A stretch of 64,000 bases of DNA from Pandoraea iniqua (GTDB taxonomy: Bacteria > Pseudomonadota > Gammaproteobacteria > Burkholderiales > Burkholderiaceae). Positions 36,860 through 46,403 of the stretch are shown here, in pieces. The translations under genes and the position numbers were made by a program. The notes below the pieces were generated by a model, which did no database searches, was not told the DNA's origin, and was given only the letters and a program-made list of their open reading frames with translations. Where the stretch lies: contig NZ_CABPSF010000003.1 of assembly GCF_902459685.1 (NCBI RefSeq), positions 744,001 through 808,000 on the forward strand. The letters run 5' to 3'. Each line of letters opens with the position of its first letter. Positions within the stretch are counted from its first letter, which is position 1.

Positions 36860-38782
36860 TCAGGTGCCCGACTTGGTCACGTCGTTGACGACCTTGACCT
36901 TTGAACGAGCCCGCAGATCGCCCACCCACGCATTCCACTCGGCTTGTGCCGCCAACTGGTTGAGCTGCTGCGTTTCCGCGGCCAGACGCTGCGGATCTTG
37001 CGCCGCCGGTTGGGTGACCTTGCTGATGCGATACACGGCATAGCCCTGACCATTGCCCAGATCGACGCCCACATAGGCCGGCAGCTTCGCCGTATCGGCA
37101 CCGAAGATTGCCGTCAGCGCGTTCGGCGGCAGCTTGCCCGGGTTGTCACGCGAGATCGTCTGCGTGGCACCGAACGCGGCATCGCCGCCCTTCTTCAGCG
37201 CATCGAGCTTGGCCTCGCCAGCCTTCTTCGCTTCCTCTGCCGCCATGTCAGCCACCAACTGCTGCTTGACCTGCGCTTCCACCTGCGTGAGCGGCGGCGT
37301 TGCGGCCGGGTGATAGGTCACCACGTGCGCCGACACCAGCACACCCTGCCCCACATCCACGGCTTCGGTGTTGCGCTTGTTCTTGAGCGATTCGTCGGCA
37401 AACACGGCCTTCAGCAGCTTCTCGTTGCCGATCGGGCTTTGCGCTTGCGCCGGGTTAGCCGTGCGCGTGACCTGCGCCGTCTGCACCTTGATGTTCAGCT
37501 TGTCGGCCACCGGTTGCAGGCTGTCCGGTTGTTCGTACACGGCATTGGTGAACTGGTCGGCGAGCTTGGCATACGCCTTGGCCGATTCTTGCTGGCGATA
37601 CTGATCGGCCAGTTGCGCCTTCACGTCTTCAAACGGCTTGGTCGTTGCCGGCTTGATGCCCGTCAACTTGATGATGTGATAACCGAAGTCGCTCTTCACC
37701 ACGTCGCTCACTTCACCTTCGCTCTTGAGTGCGAACGCAGCATCGGCGAACGGCTTGACCATCGCGTCACGCGTGAAGAAACCCAGATCGCCGCCATTGG
37801 CCTTCGAGCCCGGATCTTCCGAGTTCTGGCTGGCCAGCTTGGCAAAGTCGTTCGGGTTCTTCTTCAGTTGCGCGAGCAGGTCGTCGGCCTTGGTCTTCGC
37901 TTTCGCGTGATCGGCAGGCGAAGCGTCCGCCGGCGATGCAATCAGAATGTGCGAGGCACGGCGCTCTTCCGGCGTCGTGTACTGCTTCAGATTGTCGTTG
38001 TACATCTTGCGCAGCACGTCGTCGCTCGGCGCTGCCAGTGCCGATGCCGGCATGGCCTTCGGGTCGAGCACCACGTACTGGATCTCGGCCGACTCGGGCG
38101 TCTGGAACGATGCCTTGTGCGCGTCGTAATAGGCTTGCACCTGCGCTTGCGTCGGCGTGACCTTGCCGGCGAAGTCGGACACCGGGAACGCCAGTGCGGC
38201 GACATCACGCTGTTGTGCACGCAGTTCCGCAAAACGATCGATCACAGCCTTGGGGAGCATGGCGCTAGCCTGCACACTGGCGGGCAACTGGTTCGATGCG
38301 AGTTCGTAGCGAATCTGCGCTTCGAGACGCTGCGGCGTGAGGTTCTGTGCCGCGAGCAGTTGTTCGTAAGCGGTTTCGTCGATCGAGCCATCGGCGCGGC
38401 GCAATTGCGCAATCGCCGGAATCGCGAGCAGCGCTTCACGCACTTGCGTGTCGGGCACCGACAGGTTCTTCTTGAGGGTTTCCTGCGTGAGCAGCTTCTG
38501 CTGGATCAGGTTGTCCAGCACGGCGCTGCGCATTTCAGGCGTGTTGATCTGACTGGCATCGACGGCGCCGCCGAACATCTGCTGCATGCGCTCGGTTTGT
38601 GCGCGCAGCACGCTGTCGTACTCCTGACGCGTCACGGTCTGATCGCCGACCTTGGCGATCGTGCCTGCATCCGAGGTGTACTCCTGCAAGCCGTGAACGC
38701 CAAACACCACAAACGACGGCACGATCAACACCGTCAGGAAAATGAGAACCAATCGTTGGTGGCGCCGAATGAAGTCGAACAT
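36860..38782 (-). CDS. ppiD: periplasmic chaperone/peptidyl-prolyl isomerase PpiD
   Basis: A 640-residue inner-membrane-anchored foldase. One N-terminal helix (about residues 12-30, LVLIFLTVLIVPSFVVFG), a SurA-like N domain, then a parvulin domain (RRASHILIAS, DFAKLASQNSEDPGSKANGGDLGFF, SDFGYHIIKL, about 270-370) and a long C-terminal region. It helps fold exported and outer-membrane proteins near the Sec exit. It closes the tig-clp-lon-hupB-tRNA block, a typical proteobacterial position. Confidence 0.95.
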   Translation of the reverse strand: MFDFIRRHQRLVLIFLTVLIVPSFVVFGVHGLQEYTSDAGTIAKVGDQTVTRQEYDSVLRAQTERMQQMFGGAVDASQINTPEMRSAVLDNLIQQKLLTQETLKKNLSVPDTQVREALLAIPAIAQLRRADGSIDETAYEQLLAAQNLTPQRLEAQIRYELASNQLPASVQASAMLPKAVIDRFAELRAQQRDVAALAFPVSDFAGKVTPTQAQVQAYYDAHKASFQTPESAEIQYVVLDPKAMPASALAAPSDDVLRKMYNDNLKQYTTPEERRASHILIASPADASPADHAKAKTKADDLLAQLKKNPNDFAKLASQNSEDPGSKANGGDLGFFTRDAMVKPFADAAFALKSEGEVSDVVKSDFGYHIIKLTGIKPATTKPFEDVKAQLADQYRQQESAKAYAKLADQFTNAVYEQPDSLQPVADKLNIKVQTAQVTRTANPAQAQSPIGNEKLLKAVFADESLKNKRNTEAVDVGQGVLVSAHVVTYHPAATPPLTQVEAQVKQQLVADMAAEEAKKAGEAKLDALKKGGDAAFGATQTISRDNPGKLPPNALTAIFGADTAKLPAYVGVDLGNGQGYAVYRISKVTQPAAQDPQRLAAETQQLNQLAAQAEWNAWVGDLRARSKVKVVNDVTKSGT

Positions 38783-38832
38783 ACGAAATCGGAAGAGTCG
38801 TCAGGAAGCGTCTTTGGGACGTCCATATGGCA

Positions 38833-38859
38833 AAAAAGGCGAACCGAAGTTCGCCTTTT
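38833..38859 (-). terminator. intrinsic terminator of the tRNA genes
   Basis: AAAAGGCGAAC pairs with GTTCGCCTTTT over the loop CGAA; the minus strand continues into a T run. It ends transcription after tRNA-Asp, before ppiD. Confidence 0.92.
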
Positions 38860-38866
38860 CACAATT

Positions 38867-38943
38867 TGGCGGAGCGGACGGGGCTCGAACCCGCGACCCC
38901 CGGCGTGACAGGCCGGTATTCTAACCAACTGAACTACCGCTCC
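38867..38943 (-). tRNA. tRNA-Asp (GTC)
   Basis: A 77-base cloverleaf. The acceptor arm GGAGCGG pairs with CCGCTCC, the CCA end is encoded, the T-loop GTTCGAGCC is present and the anticodon loop is CTGTCAC with GTC. It is 14 bases from tRNA-Val and shares its transcript. Confidence 0.97.
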
Positions 38944-38957
38944 CCAAGATCTGGAAC

Positions 38958-39033
38958 TGGTGGGTGCTGAGGGGCTCGAACCCCCGACCTACGCCTTGTA
39001 AGGGCGCCGCTCTACCAACTGAGCTAAGCACCC
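38958..39033 (-). tRNA. tRNA-Val (TAC)
   Basis: A 76-base cloverleaf. The acceptor arm GGGTGCT pairs with AGCACCC, the CCA end is encoded and the anticodon loop CTTACAA reads TAC. It lies 56 bases after the hupB stop on the same strand. Confidence 0.97.
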
Positions 39034-39067
39034 GTTCCCGATTCTAGTTTTGTTCTTACTGCTGCTC

Positions 39068-39081
39068 CCTGCCTAGGCAGG
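39068..39081. repeat. 14-bp palindrome between hupB and tRNA-Val
   Basis: CCTGCCTAGGCAGG is a perfect palindrome just after the hupB stop. It has no loop or U-tract, so it is not a clear terminator; it may be a processing element or a binding site. Confidence 0.45.
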
Positions 39082-39089
39082 AAAGTCGA

Positions 39090-39362
39090 TCAGTTTACTG
39101 TATCTTTGAGATTTTTGCCAGGGCGAAATTTCGGAACCTTCGCTGCCTTGATCTTGATCGCTGCGCCAGTGCGCGGATTGCGACCCGTGCGTCCTGCGCG
39201 CTTCGTCACGTGGAAGGTACCGAAGCCCACCAACGTCACATCGTCACCCTTCTTCAACGCTTTCTTTACTGCACCCACAAAAGCATCGAGTGCACGACCG
39301 GCAGCGGCTTTCGAAATGTCTGCCTCACCCGCGATATGATCGATCAGTTCCGTCTTATTCAC
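39090..39362 (-). CDS. hupB: DNA-binding protein HU-beta
   Basis: A 90-residue HU/IHF-family nucleoid protein. [30 protein letters not shown] and [20 protein letters not shown] are the conserved elements, including the DNA-bending arm with its proline. Position after lon is classical. A strong promoter at 39456-39484 gives it independent expression. Confidence 0.97.
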   Translation of the reverse strand: MNKTELIDHIAGEADISKAAAGRALDAFVGAVKKALKKGDDVTLVGFGTFHVTKRAGRTGRNPRTGAAIKIKAAKVPKFRPGKNLKDTVN

Positions 39363-39455
39363 TGTAACCCCCTTGCAAGGATAGTAGGCGATTGAGCCGC
39401 GGAGGCGCTCTTAACGCGCCTTGACATTGATCTGCGAAGGTCCGCTGGCTTTGCC

Positions 39456-39484
39456 ATTAGACAAGCCGCAAACCCTGATGTCAA
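39456..39484 (-). promoter_or_regulatory. hupB: sigma-70 promoter of hupB
   Basis: On the minus strand TTGACA, a spacer of exactly 17 bases, then TCTAAT (five of six -10 bases). This gives a leader of about 87 bases for hupB. Confidence 0.8.
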
Positions 39485-39569
39485 GCCGTTTTGCGCTGTT
39501 TTGGCGGCTTAGGAAGCACTCCTGAGTCATCACTTCCGGACGCTATTTTCGACCACTTTGCGTGAATAA

Positions 39570-39599
39570 AAAAAGCCCGGGGAAAACCCCGAGCTTTTT
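39570..39599 (-). terminator. intrinsic terminator of lon
   Basis: AAAAAGC plus CGGGG pairs with CCCCG plus GCTTTTT around the loop AAAA, with single unpaired bases on each side. It lies about 70 bases after the lon stop. Confidence 0.88.
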
Positions 39600-39671
39600 G
39601 CAGACTTTCGGCTCAGCGAACGACATCGAAATCGATGATCGTCGTTCGCCGCTCCTCGTCACATGCTGACG

Positions 39672-42092
39672 TCAGTGCTTGATGACTTCCTGCTTACCGC
39701 TGCCATCGGCATTCGGCGTCACCGGTGCTGCCTTCGGCTCTTCCTCGGGCAGCGGTGCCGGTGCATGTTCCAGCGCAAGCTCCAGCACTCGGTCGATCCA
39801 GCGCACCGGCATGATCTCCAGCGCGTTCTTGACCGTATCGGGAATCTCGGCGAGATCCTTCACGTTCTCTTCCGGAATCAACACGAGCTTGATGCCGCCA
39901 CGATGTGCTGCGAGCAGCTTTTCCTTGAGACCGCCGATCGGCAGCACTTCACCGCGCAGCGTAATCTCACCGGTCATCGCCACATCCGCACGCACCGGAA
40001 TACCGGTGAGCACCGAGACGAGCGCCGTGGTCATCGCGATACCGGCGGACGGACCGTCCTTCGGCGTCGCACCCTCGGGCACGTGAATGTGAATGTCCTT
40101 CTTCTCGAACTGCTCATCGGACACACCCAGACGACGCGAGCGCGAACGCACCACCGAACGTGCAGCTTCGACCGACTCCTTCATCACGTCGCCGAGCGAA
40201 CCCGTGCGAATGATGTTGCCCTTGCCCGGCATCACTGCGGCTTCGATGGTCAGCAAATCGCCGCCCACTTCCGTCCACGCGAGACCCGTCACTTGGCCGA
40301 TCTGGTTTTCCTTCATCGCCAGACCGAAGTCGAACTTGCGCACGCCGAGGAAGTTGTCGAGGTTACCTGCATCAACCTTGATCGACGTACCGTCGACCTT
40401 CTTGAGCAGCAACATCTTCACGACCTTGCGGCAGATCTTAGAGATCTCGCGTTCCAGCGAACGCACACCCGCTTCCCGCGTGTAGTAGCGAATGATGTCG
40501 CGAATCGCGGCTTCGGTCAGATCGATCTCGCCTTCCTTCAACCCGTTGTTCTTCTTCTGCTTCGGCAGCAGATAACGCTGGGCGATGTTGACCTTCTCGT
40601 CTTCCGTGTAACCCGACAGGCGAATCACTTCCATACGATCGAGCAGCGGCGCCGGAATGTTCAGCGAGTTCGACGTCGCCACGAACATCACGTCTGACAG
40701 ATCGAAGTCGACTTCGACGTAGTGGTCCGAGAACGTGTGGTTCTGTTCCGGATCGAGCACTTCGAGCAGCGCCGAACTCGGGTCGCCACGGAAGTCCATG
40801 CCCATCTTGTCCACTTCGTCGAGCAGGAACAGCGGATTGCGCACAGCCACCTTCGACAGGCTCTGCAAAATCTTGCCCGGCATCGAACCGATGTACGTCC
40901 GGCGGTGACCGCGAATCTCGGCCTCGTCGCGCACGCCACCCAATGCCATGCGCACGAACTTGCGGTTCGTTGCACGAGCGATCGACTGGCCGAGCGACGT
41001 CTTACCGACACCGGGGGGCCCCACCAGGCACAGAATCGGCGCCTTCACCTTGTCCACGCGCTGTTGCACAGCAAGATACTCAAGGATGCGTTCCTTGACC
41101 TTCTCAAGACCGAAGTGGTCTTCGTCGAGCACCTTCTCGGCGTTCGTCAGGTCGTTGTTCACCTTGCTCTTCTTGCGCCACGGCAGACCGACCAGCGTGT
41201 CGATATAGTTGCGCACGACGGTCGCTTCTGCCGACATCGGTGACATCAGCTTGAGCTTCTTGAGTTCGGCGTCGGCCTTCTTCTTGGCTTCCTTGGGCAG
41301 ATGGGCGCCCTTGATGCGCTTCTCGAGTTCTTCGAGATCGGCACCTTCTTCGCCTTCGCCCAGCTCCTTCTGAATGGCCTTGACCTGTTCGTTCAGGTAG
41401 TACTCGCGCTGGCTCTTCTCCATCTGACGCTTCACGCGGCCGCGGATACGCTTCTCCACCTGGAGAATGTCGATCTCGCTTTCGAGTTGCGCCAGCAGAT
41501 GTTCGAGGCGTTCGATGACCGGGAACATCTCGAGAATCTTCTGCTTCTGCTCGAGCTTAAGCGGCAGGTGCGCAGCGATGGTGTCAGCCAGACGACCCGC
41601 TTCGTCGATGCCCGACAGCGAGGTCAGGATCTCCGGCGGAATCTTCTTGTTGAGCTTCACGTACTGATCGAACTGCGCCACGATGGCGCGACGCAGCGCC
41701 TCGGATTCCGGCGAGTTGCCGTCATCCGGTTCGAGCGGCATGACTTCAGATGTGAATTGCGTTTCTTCTTCGTCCACGCTGATCGTGCGTGCACGCTGAA
41801 TGCCTTCGACCAGCACCTTGACGGTGCCATCGGGCAGTTTGAGCATTTGAAGGATGTTCGCCACGCAGCCGATCTCGTAGAGATCTTTGGCCGTGGGCTC
41901 ATCCTTGGCGGCCGCTTTCTGGGCGACCAGCATGATGTGCTTGCCGCCTTCCATGGCGGTTTCAAGCGCTTTAATCGACTTCGGACGCCCCACGAAGAGG
42001 GGAATCACCATGTGCGGAAACACGACCACGTCGCGCAGAGGCAACAGGGGCAGTTGAATCGCTTCGGGCGGGAGGATTTGGGTGCCTGACAT
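39672..42092 (-). CDS. lon: ATP-dependent protease La
   Basis: An 806-residue Lon: N-terminal substrate domain ([21 protein letters not shown]), AAA+ module with Walker [10 protein letters not shown], and a C-terminal protease domain with catalytic S682 in [10 protein letters not shown] and K725 in [11 protein letters not shown]. It degrades misfolded and regulatory proteins. The ATG at 42092 ([11 protein letters not shown]) is preferred; another in-frame ATG lies four codons upstream. It follows clpX but has its own promoter-like element and terminator. Confidence 0.97.
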   Translation of the reverse strand: MSGTQILPPEAIQLPLLPLRDVVVFPHMVIPLFVGRPKSIKALETAMEGGKHIMLVAQKAAAKDEPTAKDLYEIGCVANILQMLKLPDGTVKVLVEGIQRARTISVDEEETQFTSEVMPLEPDDGNSPESEALRRAIVAQFDQYVKLNKKIPPEILTSLSGIDEAGRLADTIAAHLPLKLEQKQKILEMFPVIERLEHLLAQLESEIDILQVEKRIRGRVKRQMEKSQREYYLNEQVKAIQKELGEGEEGADLEELEKRIKGAHLPKEAKKKADAELKKLKLMSPMSAEATVVRNYIDTLVGLPWRKKSKVNNDLTNAEKVLDEDHFGLEKVKERILEYLAVQQRVDKVKAPILCLVGPPGVGKTSLGQSIARATNRKFVRMALGGVRDEAEIRGHRRTYIGSMPGKILQSLSKVAVRNPLFLLDEVDKMGMDFRGDPSSALLEVLDPEQNHTFSDHYVEVDFDLSDVMFVATSNSLNIPAPLLDRMEVIRLSGYTEDEKVNIAQRYLLPKQKKNNGLKEGEIDLTEAAIRDIIRYYTREAGVRSLEREISKICRKVVKMLLLKKVDGTSIKVDAGNLDNFLGVRKFDFGLAMKENQIGQVTGLAWTEVGGDLLTIEAAVMPGKGNIIRTGSLGDVMKESVEAARSVVRSRSRRLGVSDEQFEKKDIHIHVPEGATPKDGPSAGIAMTTALVSVLTGIPVRADVAMTGEITLRGEVLPIGGLKEKLLAAHRGGIKLVLIPEENVKDLAEIPDTVKNALEIMPVRWIDRVLELALEHAPAPLPEEEPKAAPVTPNADGSGKQEVIKH

Positions 42093-42130
42093 CTCGTTCC
42101 CCATAATTAACGATACCGTTGTGTTCCAGC

Positions 42131-42159
42131 TAATTGAGGCCGCCGACAGGAATTACAAG
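42131..42159 (-). promoter_or_regulatory. sigma-32-like heat-shock promoter candidate for lon
   Basis: On the minus strand CTTGTAA, 13 bases, then CCTCAATTA, which resembles the heat-shock pattern CTTGAAA-N(11-16)-CCCCATnT. It lies about 40 bases before the lon ATG. lon is a known RpoH target in other proteobacteria. Confidence 0.45.
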
Positions 42160-42231
42160 GGGGTGAAACAACCCTTCTGCCGGTAAGGTGCACCACTCGG
42201 GGTTTCATTGCCCGTGGCACTAGTATGAAGG

Positions 42232-42265
42232 AAAAAAAGCCGTCCATGTTTCCATGAACGGCTTT
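42232..42265 (-). terminator. intrinsic terminator of clpX
   Basis: AAAGCCGTCCATG pairs with CATGAACGGCTTT (one mismatch) over a 4-base loop; on the minus strand a T run follows. It separates clpX from lon. Confidence 0.9.
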
Positions 42266-42286
42266 GGGTATCACTGAGTTGACCGT

Positions 42287-43567
42287 TCAGTTAGAGCCGG
42301 CAACCTTGGGCGACTCCTGGTAGATCAAGAGCGGTTTGCCGTCGCCGCTGATCGCGTTATCGTCCAGAATCACCTTGGTCACCCCTTTGAGTGACGGCAA
42401 TTCGTACATCACTTCGAGCAGCGCTTGTTCGATGATCGAACGCAGGCCACGCGCGCCGGTCTTGCGCTTGATGGCCTTGCGGGCCACCGCATGCAGCGCT
42501 GCCGGGCGAATTTCCAGCTCGACGCCTTCCATCGCAAACAGGCGCTGATATTGCTTGAGCAGTGCGTTCTTCGGCTCGATCAGGATCGTGACCAGTGCGT
42601 CTTCGTCAAGCTTACCCAACGTGGCAACCACCGGCAGACGACCGATCAGTTCCGGAATCAGACCGAATTTGATCAGATCTTCCGGTTCGGTTTCGAGCAG
42701 CAACTCACCGGCATCACGCTCTTCGCCCGTTTTAACAGTCGCACCAAAGCCGATACCCGTCTTCTCGGTGCGGTTCATGATGATCTTCTCGAGACCGTCA
42801 AAAGCGCCGCCGCAGATGAACAGAATGTTCGTGGTGTCGACTTGGATGAAATCTTGGTTCGGATGCTTGCGCCCACCTTGCGGCGGCACCGAAGCCATCG
42901 TGCCTTCGACGAGCTTCAGCAACGCTTGCTGAACACCCTCGCCCGACACGTCGCGCGTGATCGAGGGGTTGTCCGACTTGCGGCTGATCTTGTCGATTTC
43001 ATCAATATAAACAATGCCCTTCTGCGCCTGCTCGATCTCGTAATTGCAGTTCTGCAGGAGCTTCTGGATGATGTTTTCGACGTCTTCACCGACGTAACCG
43101 GCTTCGGTCAGCGTGGTGGCGTCGGCAATCACGAAGGGCACGTTGAGCAGACGGGCGAGCGTTTGCGCGAGCAGCGTCTTGCCCGAACCGGTCGGCCCGA
43201 TCAGCAGGATGTTGCTCTTGGAGAGTTCGACCTCGTCGCGCTTGTCGCCGATGTGCTTCAAACGCTTGTAATGGTTGTAGACCGCGACCGCCAAAATCTT
43301 CTTGGCGCGATCCTGACCGATCACATATTGATCGAGGCTTTCGCGAATCTCCTGCGGCGAGGGCAAATCCGACTTGCCGCCACTACCGCTCTCGTCTTCG
43401 GCCGCAGCGGCCTCGTCGCGAATGATCTCATTGCACAGATCAATGCACTCGTCGCAGATAAACACGGACGGCCCCGCGATGAGCTTCTTGACCTCGTGCT
43501 GACTCTTTCCGCAGAAGGAGCAGTAGAGTAGCTTTTCGCCGTTGGAAGTGCTTTTTTTATCCACCAT
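42287..43567 (-). CDS. clpX: ClpX, ATP-binding subunit of ClpXP
   Basis: A 426-residue unfoldase. The N-terminal zinc domain has C16, C19, C38 and C41. The AAA+ domain has Walker A GPTGSGKT, Walker B VYIDEIDK and the [22 protein letters not shown] segment. The GIGFGA tripeptide loop that docks on ClpP is present. It feeds substrates to ClpP, encoded just upstream. 267 bases separate the two, so clpX probably also has its own promoter. Confidence 0.97.
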   Translation of the reverse strand: MVDKKSTSNGEKLLYCSFCGKSQHEVKKLIAGPSVFICDECIDLCNEIIRDEAAAAEDESGSGGKSDLPSPQEIRESLDQYVIGQDRAKKILAVAVYNHYKRLKHIGDKRDEVELSKSNILLIGPTGSGKTLLAQTLARLLNVPFVIADATTLTEAGYVGEDVENIIQKLLQNCNYEIEQAQKGIVYIDEIDKISRKSDNPSITRDVSGEGVQQALLKLVEGTMASVPPQGGRKHPNQDFIQVDTTNILFICGGAFDGLEKIIMNRTEKTGIGFGATVKTGEERDAGELLLETEPEDLIKFGLIPELIGRLPVVATLGKLDEDALVTILIEPKNALLKQYQRLFAMEGVELEIRPAALHAVARKAIKRKTGARGLRSIIEQALLEVMYELPSLKGVTKVILDDNAISGDGKPLLIYQESPKVAGSN

Positions 43568-43834
43568 ATCTGTGTCAGCCTGCTAGCAATTTGCGCCCCG
43601 GTCGTCCCCCGATGGGGGCGGCAAACGCGGCATAGTGAATTCCATTGTAACGCCATGCCGCGCGGGCGTGTGGCCCACCCGCGACAGCGACAATTTTCCT
43701 TTTACGACAAAGACTTGGCGCGAACATCCGGACTTTCACGTCGAAAAAACCGATGTCGCGCCAACGTTTGCCGTCAGGCGGCCGGGCCGCCCGGGCCGGT
43801 TACCCGGCTCAGTGGCGCCTCAGAGACAGACGCC

Positions 43835-44491
43835 TCAGGGACGCTTTTCCAGCACGCGATCGATAAGCCCGTACTCGACGGCATCCGCAGCCGACTTGAA
43901 GTTATCGCGATCGGTGTCGCGCGCGATGACTTCCAGCGACTGGCCGGTGTTCTCGGCGAGCAGCTTGTTGAGACGTTCCTTGAGCAGCAGGATTTCGCGG
44001 GCGTGGATTTCGATGTCCGACGCCTGACCACGTGCACCGCCCAACGGCTGGTGAATCATGATCCGGGCGTTCGGCAGCGCGAAACGCTTGCCCTTCTCGC
44101 CCGCGGCCAGCAGGAACGCGCCCATGCTGGCAGCCATGCCCATGCACAGCGTCGAGACAGCCGGCTTAACGAACTGCATCGTGTCGTACATTGCCAGGCC
44201 GGCCGAAACCGAACCACCCGGCGAGTTGATGTACATCGAGATTTCCTTGTCCGGATTTTCGCTCTCGAGGAACAGCAACTGGGCGACAACGAGGTTGGCG
44301 GTCTGGTCGTTGACCTCGCCCACCATGAAAATAATGCGCTCCTTGAGGAGTCGCGAGTAGATATCGTATGCGCGTTCGCCACGACCACTTTGCTCGACGA
44401 CCATCGGCACGAGGCCAAGGGCCTGCGATTCGAGAGCGGAGTTGTGCGTCGGGGAAGCGAGTTGGGCGAGCAATTCGGAACGGGTAATCAT
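43835..44491 (-). CDS. clpP: ClpP, proteolytic subunit
   Basis: A 218-residue serine peptidase forming the tetradecameric ClpP chamber. The catalytic triad is S122 ([10 protein letters not shown]), H147 (IMIHQPLGG) and D196 (RDTDRDNF), with spacings matching E. coli ClpP. Its order after tig and before clpX is classical. Confidence 0.97.
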   Translation of the reverse strand: MITRSELLAQLASPTHNSALESQALGLVPMVVEQSGRGERAYDIYSRLLKERIIFMVGEVNDQTANLVVAQLLFLESENPDKEISMYINSPGGSVSAGLAMYDTMQFVKPAVSTLCMGMAASMGAFLLAAGEKGKRFALPNARIMIHQPLGGARGQASDIEIHAREILLLKERLNKLLAENTGQSLEVIARDTDRDNFKSAADAVEYGLIDRVLEKRP

Positions 44492-44539
44492 GACGGTTCG
44501 ACCCTTCTATCGAGATGGTTTTGCGCGCCGCAGGGAGGA

Positions 44540-44590
44540 GGCCCGAAAAGGCCGGTTGGAAACACTGCTGCGGCCTTGCGGCCGCAGCAG
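44540..44590 (-). other. tig-clpP intergenic hairpins
   Basis: A perfect 11-bp stem, CTGCTGCGGCC and GGCCGCAGCAG (44565-44575 and 44580-44590, loop TTGC), is followed on the minus strand by a second short stem GGCC...GGCC (44540-44553). No U-tract. They lie between the tig stop and the clpP start and could act as attenuator or mRNA stabiliser. Confidence 0.65.
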
Positions 44591-44615
44591 GTCAAACGCG
44601 ATGTATCGAGGTCGA

Positions 44616-45956
44616 TCAGTTTTGCGTGTTGCCGGCCAGCTCTTCGAAGCTGACTTGCTTGTCCGTCACCTTCGCTTTGCTCAGGACGAACTCAACAACG
44701 TTGTTCTCGACGACGAAACCTTCCATCTCCGCCATGCGCTGCTGATCGCCATAGTACCAGCGGACGACTTCTTGCGGGTCTTCGTAGCTCTTTGCGAACT
44801 CTTCGACTTCGGCCTTGATTTGTTCCGGCTTGGCTTGCAGGTCGTTTTGCTTGACCAGCTCGGCCAGAATCAGGCCCAGCTTGACGCGGCGCTCGGCTTG
44901 TTCCTTGAACATTTCAGCCGGGATCGGCACGTTGCCGGCGTTCGGCACGCCACGTTGCGCCAGATCCTGACGGGCCATCGCCACCAGACGTTCCTGATCT
45001 TGTTCGACCAGTGCGTTCGGCACGTCGAGTTCCGAGACCGAGATCAGTGCGTTCATCACTTGATCTTTAAGGAGCGCCTGCGTGCGACGCTTCACTTCGC
45101 GCGACAGGTTTTCCTTGATGTCGGCGCGCATCTTTTCGATGCTGCCGTCGGCGATGCCGAGCGACTTGGCGAACTCGGTGTCGACTTCCGGCAGATGTGC
45201 CCACTCAACCTTCTTGAGCGTCACGGTGAACGTTGCCGTCTTACCGGCGACTTCCTTGCCGTGGTACTCGTCCGGGAACTTGAGTTCGAATTCCTTCGAC
45301 TCGCCAACCTTCAGACCCAGGGTTGCCTTCTCGAACTCCGGCAACATGCGGCCTTCGCCGAGCACGAACACGAAGTCTTCAGCCGAACCGCCAGCGAACA
45401 CTTCGCCGTCGATCTTGCCGACGAAATCGACCGTCACGCGGTCGCCTTCCTTGGCTTCCACCGTGCCGCCGTCGCCGTGTGCACCGGCTTCGCCGCGCAC
45501 GTGGTAGTGCACGCGTTGCTTGCGCAGAATGTCGATCGTGCGATCGATTTCGGCTTCCGAGACGTCGGTCGTCGTGCGGTTGACTTCAGCCGTGGCCAGG
45601 TCACCGATCTTCACTTCCGGGTAGATTTCGAACGTGGCGTCGAATGCGTATTCGGTGTCGGCACCGTCAGCCTTCGGCGCGAAGCGCGGCTGGCCAGCGA
45701 CGCGCAGGTCTTGCGCCTTGCTGACTTCGAAGAATTGCTGACCGACCTTGTCGCTGACGACTTCGGCTTCGACCTGACCACCGTATTGCTGGGTGACCAT
45801 CTTCAGGGGCACCTTGCCCGGGCGGAAACCCGGCATGCGCACCGTCTTCGACAGCTTCTGAATGCGAGCTGCAACTTCTTTCTCGACTTCCTGCTTGGGC
45901 AGGGCGATGGTAAAGCGACGCTCGAGCTTGCCGAGGTTTTCAACAGAGATAGTCAT
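44616..45956 (-). CDS. tig: trigger factor
   Basis: A 446-residue ribosome-bound chaperone. The ribosome-binding motif is represented by [15 protein letters not shown] (residues about 45-60), then the FKBP-type PPIase domain ([20 protein letters not shown]) and the C-terminal helical arms. The ATG giving [14 protein letters not shown] fits family N-termini; an ATG four codons upstream is possible. First gene of the tig-clpP-clpX-lon block. Confidence 0.96.
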   Translation of the reverse strand: MTISVENLGKLERRFTIALPKQEVEKEVAARIQKLSKTVRMPGFRPGKVPLKMVTQQYGGQVEAEVVSDKVGQQFFEVSKAQDLRVAGQPRFAPKADGADTEYAFDATFEIYPEVKIGDLATAEVNRTTTDVSEAEIDRTIDILRKQRVHYHVRGEAGAHGDGGTVEAKEGDRVTVDFVGKIDGEVFAGGSAEDFVFVLGEGRMLPEFEKATLGLKVGESKEFELKFPDEYHGKEVAGKTATFTVTLKKVEWAHLPEVDTEFAKSLGIADGSIEKMRADIKENLSREVKRRTQALLKDQVMNALISVSELDVPNALVEQDQERLVAMARQDLAQRGVPNAGNVPIPAEMFKEQAERRVKLGLILAELVKQNDLQAKPEQIKAEVEEFAKSYEDPQEVVRWYYGDQQRMAEMEGFVVENNVVEFVLSKAKVTDKQVSFEELAGNTQN

Positions 45957-46403
45957 GAGGATATTCATCCATCCAGAGGGTCGTTCTGTGTTGCGGCGAG
46001 GGAAATGCCGCAAGCGGACCCAGTCAGTTAATCAACCTTGGGCCGGAACCGGCAGTGTCTCGCCGGCTTCCCTCCGCCCCCGACGAATCGGGGTAGCGCC
46101 AAATGGTCTTGCACGTAAAGCGGGACATTTTAGCAAACTATTGCCACGCCTCCAGACTTTCGGCCCGAAATCGGAGAAATCGGGCAAAGCCGCCTATTTC
46201 TCCCCCGATTTCGTGCGTCAAATGCGCTTCTGCGTACGCCAGCACGCCTGTCCACGGCCCAGGACTGAACATTAGAGGGCCACGCCCAGAAAAAGATCTT
46301 GGGAGATGGGCATTCCCCGCCTACGATTCAATCGAACGTTTGAATGAAACGAAAGTTCATCTAGATGACGCGGCGCTGTGTTGCGTCCCAATGGAGGTTC
46401 GTC
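45957..46403. other. divergent control region tig/TetR
   Basis: 447 bases with no gene. It contains an extended -10 (TGCTAAAAT, minus strand, 46127-46135) suited to tig and a nest of overlapping inverted repeats: TTTCGG/CCGAAA at 46158-46170, GGAGAAAT/ATTTCTCC at 46173-46203, and the alternative AAATCGGG/CCCGATTT at 46177-46211. An imperfect GAAC-N17-GTTC dyad lies at 46334-46358 before the TetR gene. Confidence 0.5.
46334..46358. promoter_or_regulatory. candidate TetR operator upstream of the fad operon
   Basis: An imperfect dyad with outer arms GAAC and GTTC and inner arms GTTT and AAAC five bases apart. It lies 46 bases before the TetR GTG start, a usual place for autoregulation. It contains the AAAC/GTTT elements also used by PsrA-type regulators, in another arrangement. 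Confidence 0.4.

Larger units (their letters stand above)
39363..39671. other. lon-hupB intergenic region
   Basis: 309 bases holding the lon terminator (39570-39599) and the hupB promoter (39456-39484). The stretch 39485-39566 shows no gene or clear signal. Confidence 0.6.

Noticed and set aside
36944-38908. Open frame of 654 codons on the plus strand
   Set aside because: Antisense shadow of ppiD that also runs through a tRNA gene.
38867-39033. tRNA genes as integration sites
   Set aside because: No integrase gene, duplicated tRNA end or composition change is visible nearby; the flanks are conserved core genes.
42425-43531. Long plus-strand frame opposite clpX
   Set aside because: Antisense to a fully conserved clpX; composition is typical of a shadow frame.
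44442-46031. Long plus-strand frame opposite tig
   Set aside because: Antisense to tig, no recognisable domain.
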